From the NCBI RefSeq assembly GCF_030815855.1, contig NZ_JAUSXG010000001.1, positions 2,914,001 through 2,978,000 of the forward strand: 64,000 nt of DNA. Direction: 5' to 3'. The position numbers and the translations under genes were made by a program. The notes under the pieces were generated by a model, which was not told where the DNA came from, ran no database searches, and saw only the letters and a list, made by a program, of their open reading frames with translations. Positions 18,432 through 30,045 of the stretch are shown here, in pieces (position 1 is the stretch's first letter; each line of letters opens with the position of its first letter). The stretch is from Variovorax paradoxus (GTDB lineage Bacteria > Pseudomonadota > Gammaproteobacteria > Burkholderiales > Burkholderiaceae_C).

Positions 18432-19157
18432 TCAAAAAACTCTGTTCGTTGTCGTCGTTTCTTCATCGCCGCGAACGCCGCGCGATTCGCGCACCGTCAA
18501 CAACAGCTGCTGGGGCGTCGCAACGCGCCACGCCGGCGGCGCCCCGGCTGCCGCCGCGTGCCCGCCGTAGCCCCAGGCCACCAGCGCCGCCGGACAGCCG
18601 GCGGCATGCGCGGCCAGCAGGTCGGCCGGACCGTCGCCCACCATCAGCAAGCGCGCGGGCTCCACACCCAGCCGGTGCGCCGCGGCCTGCAGCAGGAACG
18701 GCGCGGGCTTGCGCTGCGCCGCGGCATCGGCGCCGTAAACCCCCGCCATCGGCTGCAGCAGACCCGCTGCATCCAGCACGGCGCGTGCCAGCGGCGTCGG
18801 CTTGTTCGTGACCACCACCATCGGCAGCGAACGGCGTAGGCCGTCGACAAGTTCGGCCACACCCTCGAACACGCCGCCGAACTGCAACGGGGCCGCCAGC
18901 GTGGCGGCATCGAAGGCCCGGCGCAGTTGCGCGCGCAGCGCCTCGTCGGCGGCAACGCCCTGCTGGCGCAAGGCCTGCAGGATCAGCGCGTCGGGGCCGT
19001 CGCCGATCCATGTGCGCACTGTGTCCAGGTCGAAGCGCGCGAACCCGGCCTCTTTCAGCGCGGCGTTCAGCGCCGCGCGGATGTCCGGGGCGCTGTCGAC
19101 CAGCGTGCCGTCGAGGTCGAAGGCAATGGCGTCGATATCGCGTAGATCTTTCGTCAT
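18432..19157 (-). CDS. cbbZ: Phosphoglycolate phosphatase
   Basis: HAD-superfamily phosphatase (241 aa) that removes phosphate from 2-phosphoglycolate, the toxic product of RuBisCO oxygenase activity. Motif I is [13 protein letters not shown], motif II is VVTNKPT and motif IV is MVGDGPADL. Motif IV reads GDGPAD where many relatives have GDSxxD. The ATG at 19157 overlaps the stop of the epimerase gene (ATGA), indicating coupled translation; a GTG at 19166 is a weaker option. The C-terminal tail is a little long and poorly conserved. Confidence 0.9.
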   Translation of the reverse strand: MTKDLRDIDAIAFDLDGTLVDSAPDIRAALNAALKEAGFARFDLDTVRTWIGDGPDALILQALRQQGVAADEALRAQLRRAFDAATLAAPLQFGGVFEGVAELVDGLRRSLPMVVVTNKPTPLARAVLDAAGLLQPMAGVYGADAAAQRKPAPFLLQAAAHRLGVEPARLLMVGDGPADLLAAHAAGCPAALVAWGYGGHAAAAGAPPAWRVATPQQLLLTVRESRGVRGDEETTTTNRVF

Positions 19158-19879
19158 GCGGGACACTCTTCCACGGCATGCCGGCCCCGCAGCGCCTGGC
19201 TGCGAATCGCGTCGATGGCCTCGCGATAGCGGCCGCCGCTGAAGACGGCCGAGCCCGCCACCAGCGTGTCGGCGCCGGCGGCGCCGACGCGGGCGGCGTT
19301 GTCAGGCTTCACGCCGCCATCGACCTCGAGCCAGATGTCGCGCCCGCTGGCATCGATGCGGCGGCGTACCGCCTCGATCTTCGGCAGCACGCTCTCGATG
19401 AAGCTCTGCCCGCCGAAGCCGGGGTTGACCGACATCAGCAGCACCAGGTCGAGCTGGTCCAGCACATGGTCGAGCACCTGCAGCGGCGTGGCGGGGTTGA
19501 GCACCAGGCCGGCCTTGCAGCCGCTGGCCTTGATCAGCCGGATCGTGCGGTCGATGTGCTCGCTGGCCTCGGGGTGGAACGAGATGATCGAGGCGCCCGC
19601 CTCCGCGAACATGGGGATCAGCGCATCGACCGGCTTGACCATCAGGTGCACGTCGATCGGCACCGTCGCGTAGGGCTTGATGGCCTCGCACACCAGCGGG
19701 CCGATTGTCAGATTCGGTACATAGTGGTTGTCCATGACGTCGAAATGGATCAGATCGGCGCCGGCCTCGATGACCGCCGTGACCTCTTCGCCAAGCCGCG
19801 CGAAGTTCGCGGACAGCAGGCTGGGCGCGATGCGCATGGCTGGGGCAAACCCCGATGCGATGGGTTTTGGGTTCTGCAT
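19154..19879 (-). CDS. cbbE: Ribulose-phosphate 3-epimerase
   Basis: Interconverts ribulose-5-phosphate and xylulose-5-phosphate in the Calvin cycle. A TIM barrel of 241 aa with the family blocks [44 protein letters not shown] and EVDGGV. The start chosen is ATG 19879 with GGGAGG upstream, giving a short 14-residue N-terminal extension before MRIAPS; ATG 19837 is the alternative. It starts one base after the stop of cbbY and overlaps cbbZ by ATGA. Confidence 0.94.
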   Translation of the reverse strand: MQNPKPIASGFAPAMRIAPSLLSANFARLGEEVTAVIEAGADLIHFDVMDNHYVPNLTIGPLVCEAIKPYATVPIDVHLMVKPVDALIPMFAEAGASIISFHPEASEHIDRTIRLIKASGCKAGLVLNPATPLQVLDHVLDQLDLVLLMSVNPGFGGQSFIESVLPKIEAVRRRIDASGRDIWLEVDGGVKPDNAARVGAAGADTLVAGSAVFSGGRYREAIDAIRSQALRGRHAVEECPA

Positions 19880-19880
19880 C

Positions 19881-20684
19881 TCAACAGTCCTCCCGGTAGA
19901 GCGCCTGCACGGCATTCGGAGACGGGGCCACGGTGGCCATCCGCAAGAGTTCTTCGATTCCGAGCCACGCCGCGGACTGGAGGCGCGCGCCCGGCTCGCC
20001 GGGCAGCGGACCGGTGGGGTCTCCCAGCCCGGGCAGCACCAGCCCGGCGCCGCTGAAGTCGCTGCCCTCGGTCCAGAAGGTGGGCGTGACCAGGGTCCAG
20101 AGGCCGGCGCCCAGCGCCGAACGCAGGCCGTTGGACGAGTCCTCGATGGCGATGGCGCGCTCGGGCGGCACACCGAGTGTGTCGAGCGCGAGCAGGTAGA
20201 TGTCGGAGGCCGGCTTCTTTGCGCGCACCTGGTCGCCGCAGGCGATCACGTCGAACATCGTGAGGCCCCTCGCGCCCAGCGTGGCCTGCAGCAGCGCGTC
20301 GATGTTGACCGCAGTGGTGGTGCTCGCAATGGCCAGGCGCAAGCCGGCGTTCTGGGCCTCTTCGAGGAAGCGCAACACGCCGGGACGCAGCGCAATGCCG
20401 CCTCGGCGTGCGATGTCGGTGTAGTGCTGCGTCTTGGCGGCATGGATTTCGGGCACGCGGTCACGCAGCCGGTTTTTCTCCGATGCGCTCAGGGGCAGCG
20501 AATCGATGTAGGCGTTCATGCGCTCCTTGCCGCCTGTGACCGCCAGCAGAGACCGGTACTCGGCCTGCTCCCAGTGCCAGCCGATCCCCAGCTGGTCGAA
20601 CGCGAGGTTGAAGGCCATGCGGTGCACGTCCTCGGTGTCGGCCAGGGTGCCGTCGACGTCGAATACCAGGGCTTCGATGCTCAT
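19881..20684 (-). CDS. cbbY: CbbY-type HAD phosphatase (xylulose-1,5-bisphosphate phosphatase family)
   Basis: 267-residue HAD hydrolase. Characterised CbbY proteins remove xylulose-1,5-bisphosphate, a misfire product that blocks RuBisCO, so this is a maintenance enzyme for the carboxylase. Motif I is [15 protein letters not shown], followed by IASTTT (motif II), KPASDIY (motif III) and [12 protein letters not shown] (motif IV). ATG 20684 is preceded by AAGGAGCG. It is placed directly between cbbX and cbbE, as in other red-type operons. Confidence 0.93.
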   Translation of the reverse strand: MSIEALVFDVDGTLADTEDVHRMAFNLAFDQLGIGWHWEQAEYRSLLAVTGGKERMNAYIDSLPLSASEKNRLRDRVPEIHAAKTQHYTDIARRGGIALRPGVLRFLEEAQNAGLRLAIASTTTAVNIDALLQATLGARGLTMFDVIACGDQVRAKKPASDIYLLALDTLGVPPERAIAIEDSSNGLRSALGAGLWTLVTPTFWTEGSDFSGAGLVLPGLGDPTGPLPGEPGARLQSAAWLGIEELLRMATVAPSPNAVQALYREDC

Positions 20685-20686
20685 GG

Positions 20687-21610
20687 TTACGCTCCTTCCG
20701 TTCCCACGGCATTCGCTGCTGGATTGAAGACGCGGCTCGCCAGAATGTCCTGCGCCTCGAGCGTGCAGAGCTGCTCGCGCGTCAGGGCCTGCTCGCTGCC
20801 GAAGAGGCGCGTCGCGTGGCGCAGCCGGATGCGGTCGAGCGCATTGCGGATCGATCGCGCATTGGCAAAGTGCGGCTGCTGCCGGCGCAGGCCCACATAG
20901 CGCGAGAAGGTGGACGCCGCGCCGTCGTCGAAGCTGTAGTTCAGCCGGCCCAACATGAGCTGCGCGATCTGCATCAGCTCGGCCTCGCTGTAGTCCGGAA
21001 AATCGATGTGGTGCGCAATGCGCGAGGCCATGCCCGGGTTGCTGCTGAAGAAGGTCTCCATGCGGTCCTTGTAGCCCGCCAGAATCACCACCAGGTCGTC
21101 GCGCTGGTTTTCCATCACCTGCAGCAATATTTCGATCGACTCCTGCCCGTAGTCGCGCTCGTTCTCGGGCCGGTAGAGGTAGTAGGCCTCGTCGATGAAC
21201 AGCACGCCGCCCATCGCCTTCTTGATCACCTCCTTGGTCTTGGGCGCCGTGTGGCCGATGAACTGGCCCACCAGGTCGTCGCGCGTGACCGCCACCAGGT
21301 GGCCCTTGCGCACGTAGCCCAGCTGCTTGAGCACCTCGGCCATGCGCATGGCCACGGTGGTCTTGCCGGTGCCCGGGTTGCCGGTGAACGACATGTGCAG
21401 CGAAGGCGGCGCCGATTGCAGGCCCTGTTCCTGGCGCAGCTTGTCGATCAGGAGCAGCGCCGCAATGTCGCGGATGCGGCCCTTCACCGGCGCCAGGCCG
21501 ATCAGCTCGGCATCGAGCTGGTCGAGCAGCGCCTTCACGCCCGAAGACTCGAAGAGCTGCTTCGGCGCGGTGGCGACGGCCGGGATGACGGGGGTTTCGG
21601 TGGCGTCCAT
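20687..21610 (-). CDS. cbbX: CbbX, red-type RuBisCO activase
   Basis: AAA+ ATPase (307 aa) that remodels inhibited red-type RuBisCO by pulling on the C-terminal tail of the large subunit. Walker A is GNPGTGKTT and Walker B is [15 protein letters not shown], followed by the arginine-finger region [17 protein letters not shown]. CbbX occurs only with red-type (form IC/ID) enzymes, which supports the typing of cbbL here. It lies 35 bases after cbbS and ends three bases before cbbY. Confidence 0.96.
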   Translation of the reverse strand: MDATETPVIPAVATAPKQLFESSGVKALLDQLDAELIGLAPVKGRIRDIAALLLIDKLRQEQGLQSAPPSLHMSFTGNPGTGKTTVAMRMAEVLKQLGYVRKGHLVAVTRDDLVGQFIGHTAPKTKEVIKKAMGGVLFIDEAYYLYRPENERDYGQESIEILLQVMENQRDDLVVILAGYKDRMETFFSSNPGMASRIAHHIDFPDYSEAELMQIAQLMLGRLNYSFDDGAASTFSRYVGLRRQQPHFANARSIRNALDRIRLRHATRLFGSEQALTREQLCTLEAQDILASRVFNPAANAVGTEGA

Positions 21611-21645
21611 GCAAGGCTCCAGAAAATTCCGTGCAGCGGGGTCTT

Positions 21646-22065
21646 TCAGTACCGGCTGCCTTCAGGCCGCGCCTGCGCCGCATAGCTTTCGATGCTGTAG
21701 CGGATCGTGCGGCCCGGCTCCTCGGTGCGGATGAGGCGAAAGCCCGGTTCGTTCGAAGGCCGGTTGACGATGAACGACATCACGACCGACTCGGTGCCGT
21801 GCGTCGAGTCGAACGCGGTCACGCGGATGTACTGCTGCGGAAAGGTCTTGCGGCAGGACGCGAGTTCGAGCATGACGCCGGCCGCGTCCTTGATGTCGAA
21901 CATCGGGTTGCCGAACATCTCCCAGAAGGTGTTGCGCGGATGCGGGTCGTCGGTGTATTCGAGGCCGATGGCCCAGCCCTTGTCGAGGCAATACTCGACC
22001 TGGCGGCTGATCTGCTCGTTGCTGAGGTCGGGCAGGAAGGAAAAAGTGCCTTGTGTGATTCGCAT
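21646..22065 (-). CDS. cbbS: RuBisCO small subunit (red type)
   Basis: Small subunit of form I RuBisCO, 139 aa. It starts [14 protein letters not shown], followed by [19 protein letters not shown] and the [13 protein letters not shown] segment. The extended C-terminus ([18 protein letters not shown]) is the extra beta-hairpin found in red-type small subunits, which fills the central channel of the holoenzyme. ATG 22065 has AGGAG upstream. It follows cbbL by 39 bases. Confidence 0.96.
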   Translation of the reverse strand: MRITQGTFSFLPDLSNEQISRQVEYCLDKGWAIGLEYTDDPHPRNTFWEMFGNPMFDIKDAAGVMLELASCRKTFPQQYIRVTAFDSTHGTESVVMSFIVNRPSNEPGFRLIRTEEPGRTIRYSIESYAAQARPEGSRY

Positions 22066-22104
22066 GTCTGTTGCTCCTGGAGAACTGCGGAACGGAAAAC
22101 GGGT

Positions 22105-23683
<1,579 letters not shown>

Positions 23684-23689
23684 CACTTC

Positions 23690-24667
23690 ATGCCTCTTAC
23701 CAAGCACGCGAGCTTTCGCCAGCTCGCCACCTTCCACGCCGTGGCGCGGCTCGGCAGCGTTTCACTGGCTGCCGACGAAATGCATCTGACGCAACCCGCG
23801 GTGTCGATCCAGATCGGCACGCTCGAAGAGTCGGCCGGCACGCCGCTGTTGCAGCGCACGGGCCGCGGCATCCGGCTGACCGAAGCAGGCGAACTGCTCG
23901 CGGGCTATGCGGGCCGCATCCTCGACCTGTGGCGCGAGGCCGGCGACGAAATGGCGATGCTGCAGGGCGTGTTCTCGGGCACGCTGCGCGTGGGCGCCAT
24001 CACCACGGCCGAATACCTGCTGCCGCCCATCCTGGTGAACTTCGCCAAGGAGCACCCGAAGGTGAAGGTGAAGCTGCAGGTCGGCAACCGCGACGAGATC
24101 GTGCGAATGCTCGCGGGCCAGGAGATCGACATCGCCATCATGGGCCGCCCCCCCGCTGAGCTGAAGACCGACTCCAGCGCCTTCGCCAAGCACCCGATGG
24201 CCTTTCTCGCGGCGCCTTCGCATCCGCTGATGTCAGCTGCCAAGCCGACGCTGGCCATGCTGTCGGACACGCGCATGCTGGTGCGCGAGCGCGGCTCGGG
24301 CACGCGCACCACGGTCGAACGCTTCTTCAAGGACCAGGGCCTGCCGCTGCGCATCGGCTCCGAGCTGTCGAGCAACGAAGCCATCAAGCAGATGTGCGCC
24401 GCGGGCTTCGGCATCGCATTTTTGTCGATGCACACCTGCGTGCTCGAGATGAATGCCGGCTTGCTGGGCGTGCTGCCCGTGCCCGGCAATCCGGTGGTGC
24501 GCGACTGGTACGTGATGCACCTGGCGTCGCGGCAATTGCCGCAGGTGGCCCTGGCGTTCGAAGACTACCTGCGCGCGAACGGGCAGGCGCAGATCCAGCA
24601 GCAGCTGGGTTCGCTGCCGGCGGCGCGGGCGCCCGCGAAAAAGCGAAGCGTGCGGCGCACCGCCTGA
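23690..24667 (+). CDS. cbbR: CbbR, LysR-type regulator of the cbb operon
   Basis: 325-residue LysR-type activator. The N-terminal winged helix contains FHAVARLGSVSLAADEMHLT and QPAVSIQI, followed by an effector domain (residues about 95-300) with the AEYLLPPILVNFAKEHP block seen in CbbR proteins. It is divergent from cbbL, the classic arrangement, and its likely operator lies between them. The effector is typically a Calvin-cycle intermediate or NADPH. The C-terminus ends in a basic tail. No Shine-Dalgarno precedes the start; a strong promoter seven bases upstream suggests a leaderless message. It is convergent with the TonB receptor gene, 17 bases apart. Confidence 0.93.
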   Translation: MPLTKHASFRQLATFHAVARLGSVSLAADEMHLTQPAVSIQIGTLEESAGTPLLQRTGRGIRLTEAGELLAGYAGRILDLWREAGDEMAMLQGVFSGTLRVGAITTAEYLLPPILVNFAKEHPKVKVKLQVGNRDEIVRMLAGQEIDIAIMGRPPAELKTDSSAFAKHPMAFLAAPSHPLMSAAKPTLAMLSDTRMLVRERGSGTRTTVERFFKDQGLPLRIGSELSSNEAIKQMCAAGFGIAFLSMHTCVLEMNAGLLGVLPVPGNPVVRDWYVMHLASRQLPQVALAFEDYLRANGQAQIQQQLGSLPAARAPAKKRSVRRTA

Positions 24668-24684
24668 GCTTTTCGGCGCGCGGC

Positions 24685-26979
24685 TCAGACGCCCAGCTGC
24701 ATCCTCACGCCGATCCACACCGCGCGCGGCGCGCCAGGTGCCACGAACTGGGCGTTGCGCCATGCATCAGGCGCCGACACTGCGCCGCCGGCGTCGAATC
24801 CGTTGCGGCCCAGCTGGCCGGCGGTGGCATAGCGGCGGTTGAACACGTTCGCCACCTTGGCGAAAAGCTCCACGTTGCGACCGAGCTTCCAGCGCGTGGT
24901 GAGGTCGAGCAGCGCATAGCCGCCGATGCGGCCGCTGCCGCTGAAGTCGGCGCCGTCGGGCGCGTGCAAGCCGTTCTCGTTGCCGCGCACAGTCTGCCGC
25001 GAATAGACGCGGTACTGCGCGCCCAGGCTCCAGCTTGGTGTCACGCGCCAGTCGACGTTGAGCTTGAGCGAGTGCGCCGGCAGGCCCGGCAGGCGATCGC
25101 CGGGCCGCACCGCGATCTCGCCTTCGCCGGTGCATGCGGCGTTGGTCTCGGCGCTGCTGTTCGATTCGGACACCAGGCACGCCGGCGAGTCGTACCTTGC
25201 GCGCAGGTAGCTGTACGACAGCGACCAGTCCAGCCTGTCGTTCTGCTGCGAAAGGCCCAGTTCCACGCCCTGGCGCAGGGTGCGTCCGAAGTTGCTGAAG
25301 TAGCCGCGCGAAAGCCCGCTGCTGACGAACAGCAGGTCGTCCTTGTTGACCGTGCGGAACACCGAGGCGTTCCACCGCAGCCCATGGTCGAGCGTGCCGC
25401 GCAACCCGGTTTCGAAGGTCTGCGACACCACCTGCTTGAGCGGCGGATCGGACTGCAGCGCATTGGGCAGCACGCAGGCGTTGGCCGGGTCGGAGCAGCC
25501 CAGCTCGATCGGGCTCGGCGCGCGGCTGCCCTGGCTCCAGCCGGCATAGGCGGTGAGCCGCGGCGTGGCCTGCCATGTGAGCCCGATGGCGGGATTGAAC
25601 TTCTTGTAGCGGCCTTCGCCGTCGAGCTGGGTCGAAAGCCCGAGCAAGGCGCGCCCATCGTCGCGGGTGGACACGCGGGTGTCGTTGTAGCGGCCCGAAA
25701 GGCTCAGCTGCAGGTTCGGCTGCAGCGTGACCAGGTCGGAAAAATAGAGGCTCATCGTGCGGCTCTTGCCAGCGAGCAGCGCGTCGGCCTCGGCCTCTTC
25801 CTGCGGCACCACAGCGCGCGTGGCGTCGAGAAAACCTTCCGCTTCGGTCTGCAGGAAGCGCGTGCGTGCGCGATCGACCGAAGCACCGAAGGTGAGCTGG
25901 TGAATGCCCGCGGTGTAGGTCGACTGCAGCGCCACGCCTTCGCTGCGCTGGCGCGTGTAGGTGCGGTTCTCCACGCCCGAGGCTTCGACGTCGGGCGGAT
26001 TGAAATCGTCGTTGAGGTCGCCGTTGAGCGTGCTGTAGCGCGAGCGCCGCGTGTACGCGGTCATGGAAATCGTCTGCACGTCGCTCAGGCGATAGCTGCC
26101 GTTGAGCGTGAGCATCGACATGCGGTTCTCGGTGCGGTCGGGCCGCGTGTACACCTGCTTTCGGTTCTGCATCAGCATGGATTCGGGCAGCAAGCCATTG
26201 CCCACCATGCGGTTGTCGCCATGGGTGAAGCTCAGGTCCCATGAAAGCTTGCCGCTGTCTTGCCCGACCTTGGCAAACAGCTGCCTCACGCGTGACGGCG
26301 AAAAGTTACGCCAGCCGTCTTCATTGAGCCCGCCGAACGCGAGAAACAGGTGCCCGCCTTCGGCCAGCTTGCGGCCGTGCGTGAGCTCGGTGCTCACGCG
26401 GCCGAAGGAGCCGGCCTGCAACTCCAGTTCGGTGCCGGGGTGCGTGTCGCCGCGCTTGGTCTGCAGCGACAGCGCACCGCCGAGCGTGTTCAGGCCGAAC
26501 AGCGGGTTGGAACCCGGCAGCAGCGTGATGCTCGAGATGGCCGCCTTCGGGATCAGGTCCCAGTTCACCACGTCGCCAAAGGGCTCGTTGATGCGCACGC
26601 CGTCCTGGTACACCGACAGCCCCTGCGGCGTTCCGAGCACCGGGCTCGCACTGAAGCCGCGGTAGTTCACGTCCACCTGGTACGGATTGCCCTGGATCTC
26701 GTTCACGTTCACGCTCGGCATCTGCGTGGCCATGAAATCCGGCAGGTTCAGGCTCTGCGCGCGGCGCAAGCTCCGGTCGTCCGCGGTCTGCACGTTCGAC
26801 GGGATCTGGTCCTTCGGCACCTCGATGCCCGGCACGGGCGTGGCGCTGACCACCTCGACGGTGGGCAGGCTGCCGGCCTGCGCCGCGAGTTCCTGCGCCT
26901 GCCCGGTCAGGGGGCAGGCCGCGGCGGCCACGGCAAGGCCGATCAGCCGGCGGGTCGTTTGCGGGTTCGGTCGGCTCAC
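24685..26979 (-). CDS. TonB-dependent outer-membrane receptor (LutH-like candidate)
   Basis: 764-residue TonB-dependent transporter. The start is GTG 26979, chosen because GAGGGAGGAG lies just upstream and a signal peptide (LIGLAVAAAACPLTGQA) follows. The plug domain has PDFMATQMPSVNVNE and GFSASPVLGTPQGLSVYQDG; the barrel ends in WIGVRMQLGV. It is the last gene of the minus-strand operon that also encodes an ABC system of the PQQ-dependent alcohol dehydrogenase type, divergent from xoxF. In methylotrophs a TonB receptor of such clusters (LutH) takes up chelated lanthanides. That function is inferred from context, since sequence alone does not give the ligand. Confidence 0.85.
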   Translation of the reverse strand: MSRPNPQTTRRLIGLAVAAAACPLTGQAQELAAQAGSLPTVEVVSATPVPGIEVPKDQIPSNVQTADDRSLRRAQSLNLPDFMATQMPSVNVNEIQGNPYQVDVNYRGFSASPVLGTPQGLSVYQDGVRINEPFGDVVNWDLIPKAAISSITLLPGSNPLFGLNTLGGALSLQTKRGDTHPGTELELQAGSFGRVSTELTHGRKLAEGGHLFLAFGGLNEDGWRNFSPSRVRQLFAKVGQDSGKLSWDLSFTHGDNRMVGNGLLPESMLMQNRKQVYTRPDRTENRMSMLTLNGSYRLSDVQTISMTAYTRRSRYSTLNGDLNDDFNPPDVEASGVENRTYTRQRSEGVALQSTYTAGIHQLTFGASVDRARTRFLQTEAEGFLDATRAVVPQEEAEADALLAGKSRTMSLYFSDLVTLQPNLQLSLSGRYNDTRVSTRDDGRALLGLSTQLDGEGRYKKFNPAIGLTWQATPRLTAYAGWSQGSRAPSPIELGCSDPANACVLPNALQSDPPLKQVVSQTFETGLRGTLDHGLRWNASVFRTVNKDDLLFVSSGLSRGYFSNFGRTLRQGVELGLSQQNDRLDWSLSYSYLRARYDSPACLVSESNSSAETNAACTGEGEIAVRPGDRLPGLPAHSLKLNVDWRVTPSWSLGAQYRVYSRQTVRGNENGLHAPDGADFSGSGRIGGYALLDLTTRWKLGRNVELFAKVANVFNRRYATAGQLGRNGFDAGGAVSAPDAWRNAQFVAPGAPRAVWIGVRMQLGV

Positions 26980-26993
26980 GGTGTTCTCCTCCC

Positions 26994-27989
26994 TCAGGTG
27001 CCGGTGCGCGTGAGGCCCAGCTTTTCGACGATGGCGCGCTCCTGCGCGAAGATTTCCCGGCAAGACTGCGCGTAGGCCTCCGGCCCGAGGTAATCGACCT
27101 CCTGGTCGTACTTGGCGAGCTCGTCCTTGAAGCGCTGGTCGAACATGGCCTTCTTGAAAGCGTCATGCAGCACCGCTACCACCCTCGGCGACATGCCGCG
27201 CGGTCCGGCCAGTCCGTAGGGCGACTTGGCCACGATGTCGAAGCCGAGCTCGCGCAGAACGGGCACCTGCGGCCAACGCTTCGACCGCTCGCCGGAAAAA
27301 ATCGCCAGCAGCCGCAGCGTGCCCGCATCGACGGCCGGCCCAAAGCCCGTGGAATTGACGCCGGCCATCACCTGCCCGCCCGCGATCGCATTCAGTTGCT
27401 CGGCCGTGCCCTTGTACGGCACGTGGATGTAGCGCAAGCCGCGCGCCGTGAACAGCGCCTCCAGCACCATGTGCGGCGTGGTGCCGATGCCGTTGGTGGC
27501 AATGGTCAGCTCGCCGGGCCGCGCGCGCGCGAATGCAAACATGTCGTCGAGCGAACGCACGGGGCTGCCGGCCGCCACCAGCACGCCGAAGGTCACGCTG
27601 GAGACCTGGATGATCGGTGTCACATCGCGGATCGGGTCCCACAGCACCTTCTGCGTGTGCGGCGCGCGGAACACCGGCTGCGGCATCTGGGCGATGGTGT
27701 AGCCGTCGGGCCGTGCCTGCTGCAGCACCGGCATCGCGAGTGTGCCGCCGGCGCCGCCGCGGTTTTCGGTCAGCACCGTCTGGCCCAGCGCGGCGGAAGC
27801 CAGGTCGGCCAGAACCCGCAGCGAGATGTCGGTGGCGCCACCCGCGGGCCAGGGCACCCACAGCGTGACGGGCCGCGAAGGAAAAGGTTCGGTCGAAGCC
27901 ATCGCTCCCGCCAAGGGCAGCGCGCCCAGCGCCAGCGCAGCCGCATCGCGCAGCCAGCCGCGCCGGGTGAAGCCGCCCTGCCCGCTCAT
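26994..27989 (-). CDS. Bug-family (tripartite tricarboxylate) periplasmic binding protein
   Basis: 331-residue periplasmic solute-binding protein of the Bug/TctC family. The N-terminus has a Tat-type signal (TRRGWLRD then a hydrophobic run to AMA), and the mature protein starts with FPSRPVTLWVPWPAGGATD. Other family blocks are GAGGTLAMPVLQQA and YIHVPYKGTAEQLNAIAGGQV. Bug proteins are very abundant in Burkholderiales and bind carboxylates and related organics. No TctA/TctB membrane genes are nearby. Instead it overlaps the ABC permease gene (ATGA at 27986-27989) and precedes the TonB receptor, so it may bind a metal chelate or organic ligand for this uptake system. Confidence 0.88.
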   Translation of the reverse strand: MSGQGGFTRRGWLRDAAALALGALPLAGAMASTEPFPSRPVTLWVPWPAGGATDISLRVLADLASAALGQTVLTENRGGAGGTLAMPVLQQARPDGYTIAQMPQPVFRAPHTQKVLWDPIRDVTPIIQVSSVTFGVLVAAGSPVRSLDDMFAFARARPGELTIATNGIGTTPHMVLEALFTARGLRYIHVPYKGTAEQLNAIAGGQVMAGVNSTGFGPAVDAGTLRLLAIFSGERSKRWPQVPVLRELGFDIVAKSPYGLAGPRGMSPRVVAVLHDAFKKAMFDQRFKDELAKYDQEVDYLGPEAYAQSCREIFAQERAIVEKLGLTRTGT

Positions 27990-28873
27990 GGCCCGCCTCC
28001 TCCGCGCTTGGTCAGCCCGCCGAAACCGCGCTGCGGGTCGTAGCCCCAGCACGCAAACCCGAAGAAGACGATCAGGCAACCCAGCACCACATAAGGGGCA
28101 AGGCCCGGGTCCTTGCCATAGAGCGCGAAGCGGATCCATTCCACCGCGTAGGTAAAGGGATTGAAGCGCGCCAGCTGGTACACCCACTCGGCGCCCGACT
28201 CCTGCAGCTTCCACAGCGGATAGAGCGCGGTCGACAGGAAGTACATCGGGAAGATGACGAAATTCATCGTGCCCGCGAAATTCTCCAGCTGCTTGATATG
28301 CACCGACAGCAGCAGCCCGAGCGCGCCCAGCATGAGCGCGCCGGCCGCCAGCGCCACCAGCGCATGCAGCCCGGAGAGCGACAGCAGCGGCAGTTCGGTG
28401 CCGATGAGCGCCGCCACCACCACGAACACCAGCGCCTGCAGCACCGACAGCAGCGCGGTGGCGCACAGCTTGGAAAACAGCAGCCAGGGCCGCGGCAGCG
28501 GCGCGGTGAGCAACAGGCGCATCAGGCCCATCTCGCGGTCGTACACCATCGCCAGCGACGACTGCATGCCGTTGAACAGCAGCACCATGCCGACCAGCCC
28601 CGGCACGATGTACACGTCGTAAGGAATGTAGGTGTCGTAGGGCTCGACGATCGCCACGCCGAACACATTGCGAAAGCCCGCGGCGAACACGGCCAGCCAC
28701 AGCAGCGGCCGCACCAGTGCCGACACCAGCCGCCCGGTCTGCTGCGAGAATTTGTACAGCTCGCGCAGCATGATGGCGCGCATGGCCTGCAGGGCATGGC
28801 CAATACCTCGCCGGGCCGCCGGCTCGGCGTGTTCGCCCGCGGGCGTTTCGGTTTTCAGCGTGCGTTCGGACAT
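27986..28873 (-). CDS. ABC-2 type permease, PQQ-dependent alcohol dehydrogenase system
   Basis: 295-residue inner-membrane protein with six predicted helices (for example LVRPLLWLAVFAAGF, PWLLFSKLCATALLSVLQAL, YVVLGCLIVFFGFACWGY). It is of the ABC-2 family, which usually exports. Its ATPase partner is encoded at 31097-31810, with a binding-protein-like gene and a beta-propeller gene between them. This set travels with PQQ alcohol dehydrogenases and corresponds in content to lut-type clusters in methylotrophs. The start ATG 28873 overlaps the upstream gene by 19 bases. Confidence 0.85.
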   Translation of the reverse strand: MSERTLKTETPAGEHAEPAARRGIGHALQAMRAIMLRELYKFSQQTGRLVSALVRPLLWLAVFAAGFRNVFGVAIVEPYDTYIPYDVYIVPGLVGMVLLFNGMQSSLAMVYDREMGLMRLLLTAPLPRPWLLFSKLCATALLSVLQALVFVVVAALIGTELPLLSLSGLHALVALAAGALMLGALGLLLSVHIKQLENFAGTMNFVIFPMYFLSTALYPLWKLQESGAEWVYQLARFNPFTYAVEWIRFALYGKDPGLAPYVVLGCLIVFFGFACWGYDPQRGFGGLTKRGGGGP

Positions 28874-30045
28874 AGCTTCTCCGGCGCATCGGCGCCCAGC
28901 GTGTCGAGCACGTTGCGTGGATGCAGCACGCCTTCGGCCGGCGCCTGCGCGATGACGCCCTGCCCATCGCTCAGCAGCATGGGCTGGCGCAGCTGGCCGT
29001 CCCAGGCGCGAAAGCTCAGGGCGGTGCCCTTGGAACCGTCGAGCGTGCTCTTGGCAATAGCCTGTGCCCAGGCCGTGTTGGGACCCTTGGGCGCGGCAAT
29101 GGCGACTGCCGCCAGCGTCTTGCCGGCCATCCACGCGGACCAGTCGTGCGCGGTCATCGGGCGCTTCGCGGCCTTGGCAAAGCGCCGCGAAACCTGCGGC
29201 GCGCCGTAGCGCTCGAACTGCGCGTGCCAGGCCAGAGGCACCAGCCCGCCATCGCCGACCACCGGCCGCGGCAGCACGGTGCGGTACGGCAGCGTTCGGG
29301 CGAACTCGCCGTCGCTGTCGACCACCCAGACGGCGTCGTAGCTGTTGCCGGCCGTGAGCAACAGCGAATTGGCCAGGTCGCGCTCGCGCGGGTCGGCCGA
29401 GAGCTTGAACGGCTTGCTGGCCACCACTTGCAACCCGTAGCGCTTGATCGACGCCTGCACGGTCGCCGCACGCAGTGCGTCCTGCGGGCTGCCGCCCACC
29501 AGCAGGAGCAGCTTGCTCCATTTGCGCGACACCAGCGTCTGCGCCAGCGCGTCGCTGCGCATGCGTTCGCTGGGTATCAGGTGGAACAAGCGGGCGCGGC
29601 AGTCCTGCTGGCGCAACCGGTCGGATGGATCGCTCAGGTTCAGTACCGGCAACTTCACGGCATCGGCCACCGCCAGCGTCCAATCGGCCGGCAGGTCGGT
29701 CAGCAGCACCGCGGCACCCGCCTTCTCGGCGGCCACCGCGGCGGCCCGCGCCGCCTCGATGGAAGCGGCCGGCGCGGTGGCCAGCGCCACCTCGGCGCCG
29801 GTGGCCTCGAGTTCGAATTTCGCTTCTTCGAGCGCGACCTCGAGCCCTTCGGAAAGCGGACCGCCCGGGTGCCCGAGGTAGGCCCGTTCCAGGCGCGAAC
29901 GCTCCAGGCGGGGATCGTCGCCGGGCGTGATCAGGGTCGCCTTGAGCACCGCCGCGCCCACCGCCATGGGAGCGAGAAGACCGAGGCCGAAAGCAGCCGC
30001 CAACCACGCGCCCGCATACCGGAATGCCGTTGCGTACATCCTCAT
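28855..30045 (-). CDS. ABC substrate-binding-like protein, PQQ-dependent alcohol dehydrogenase system
   Basis: 396-residue exported protein with a signal peptide ending near AVGA. It has a type I periplasmic-binding fold like branched-chain amino acid binding proteins (LITPGDDPRLERSRLERAY, LLLLVGGSPQDALRAATVQ, YDAVWVVDSDGEFARTLPYR). This family is known only from clusters with PQQ-dependent alcohol dehydrogenases and its ligand is unsettled. ATG 30045 overlaps the propeller stop (ATGA at 30042-30045). Three cysteines are present, two of them near the C-terminus and in RQQDCRARLFHL. Confidence 0.83.
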   Translation of the reverse strand: MRMYATAFRYAGAWLAAAFGLGLLAPMAVGAAVLKATLITPGDDPRLERSRLERAYLGHPGGPLSEGLEVALEEAKFELEATGAEVALATAPAASIEAARAAAVAAEKAGAAVLLTDLPADWTLAVADAVKLPVLNLSDPSDRLRQQDCRARLFHLIPSERMRSDALAQTLVSRKWSKLLLLVGGSPQDALRAATVQASIKRYGLQVVASKPFKLSADPRERDLANSLLLTAGNSYDAVWVVDSDGEFARTLPYRTVLPRPVVGDGGLVPLAWHAQFERYGAPQVSRRFAKAAKRPMTAHDWSAWMAGKTLAAVAIAAPKGPNTAWAQAIAKSTLDGSKGTALSFRAWDGQLRQPMLLSDGQGVIAQAPAEGVLHPRNVLDTLGADAPEKLCPNAR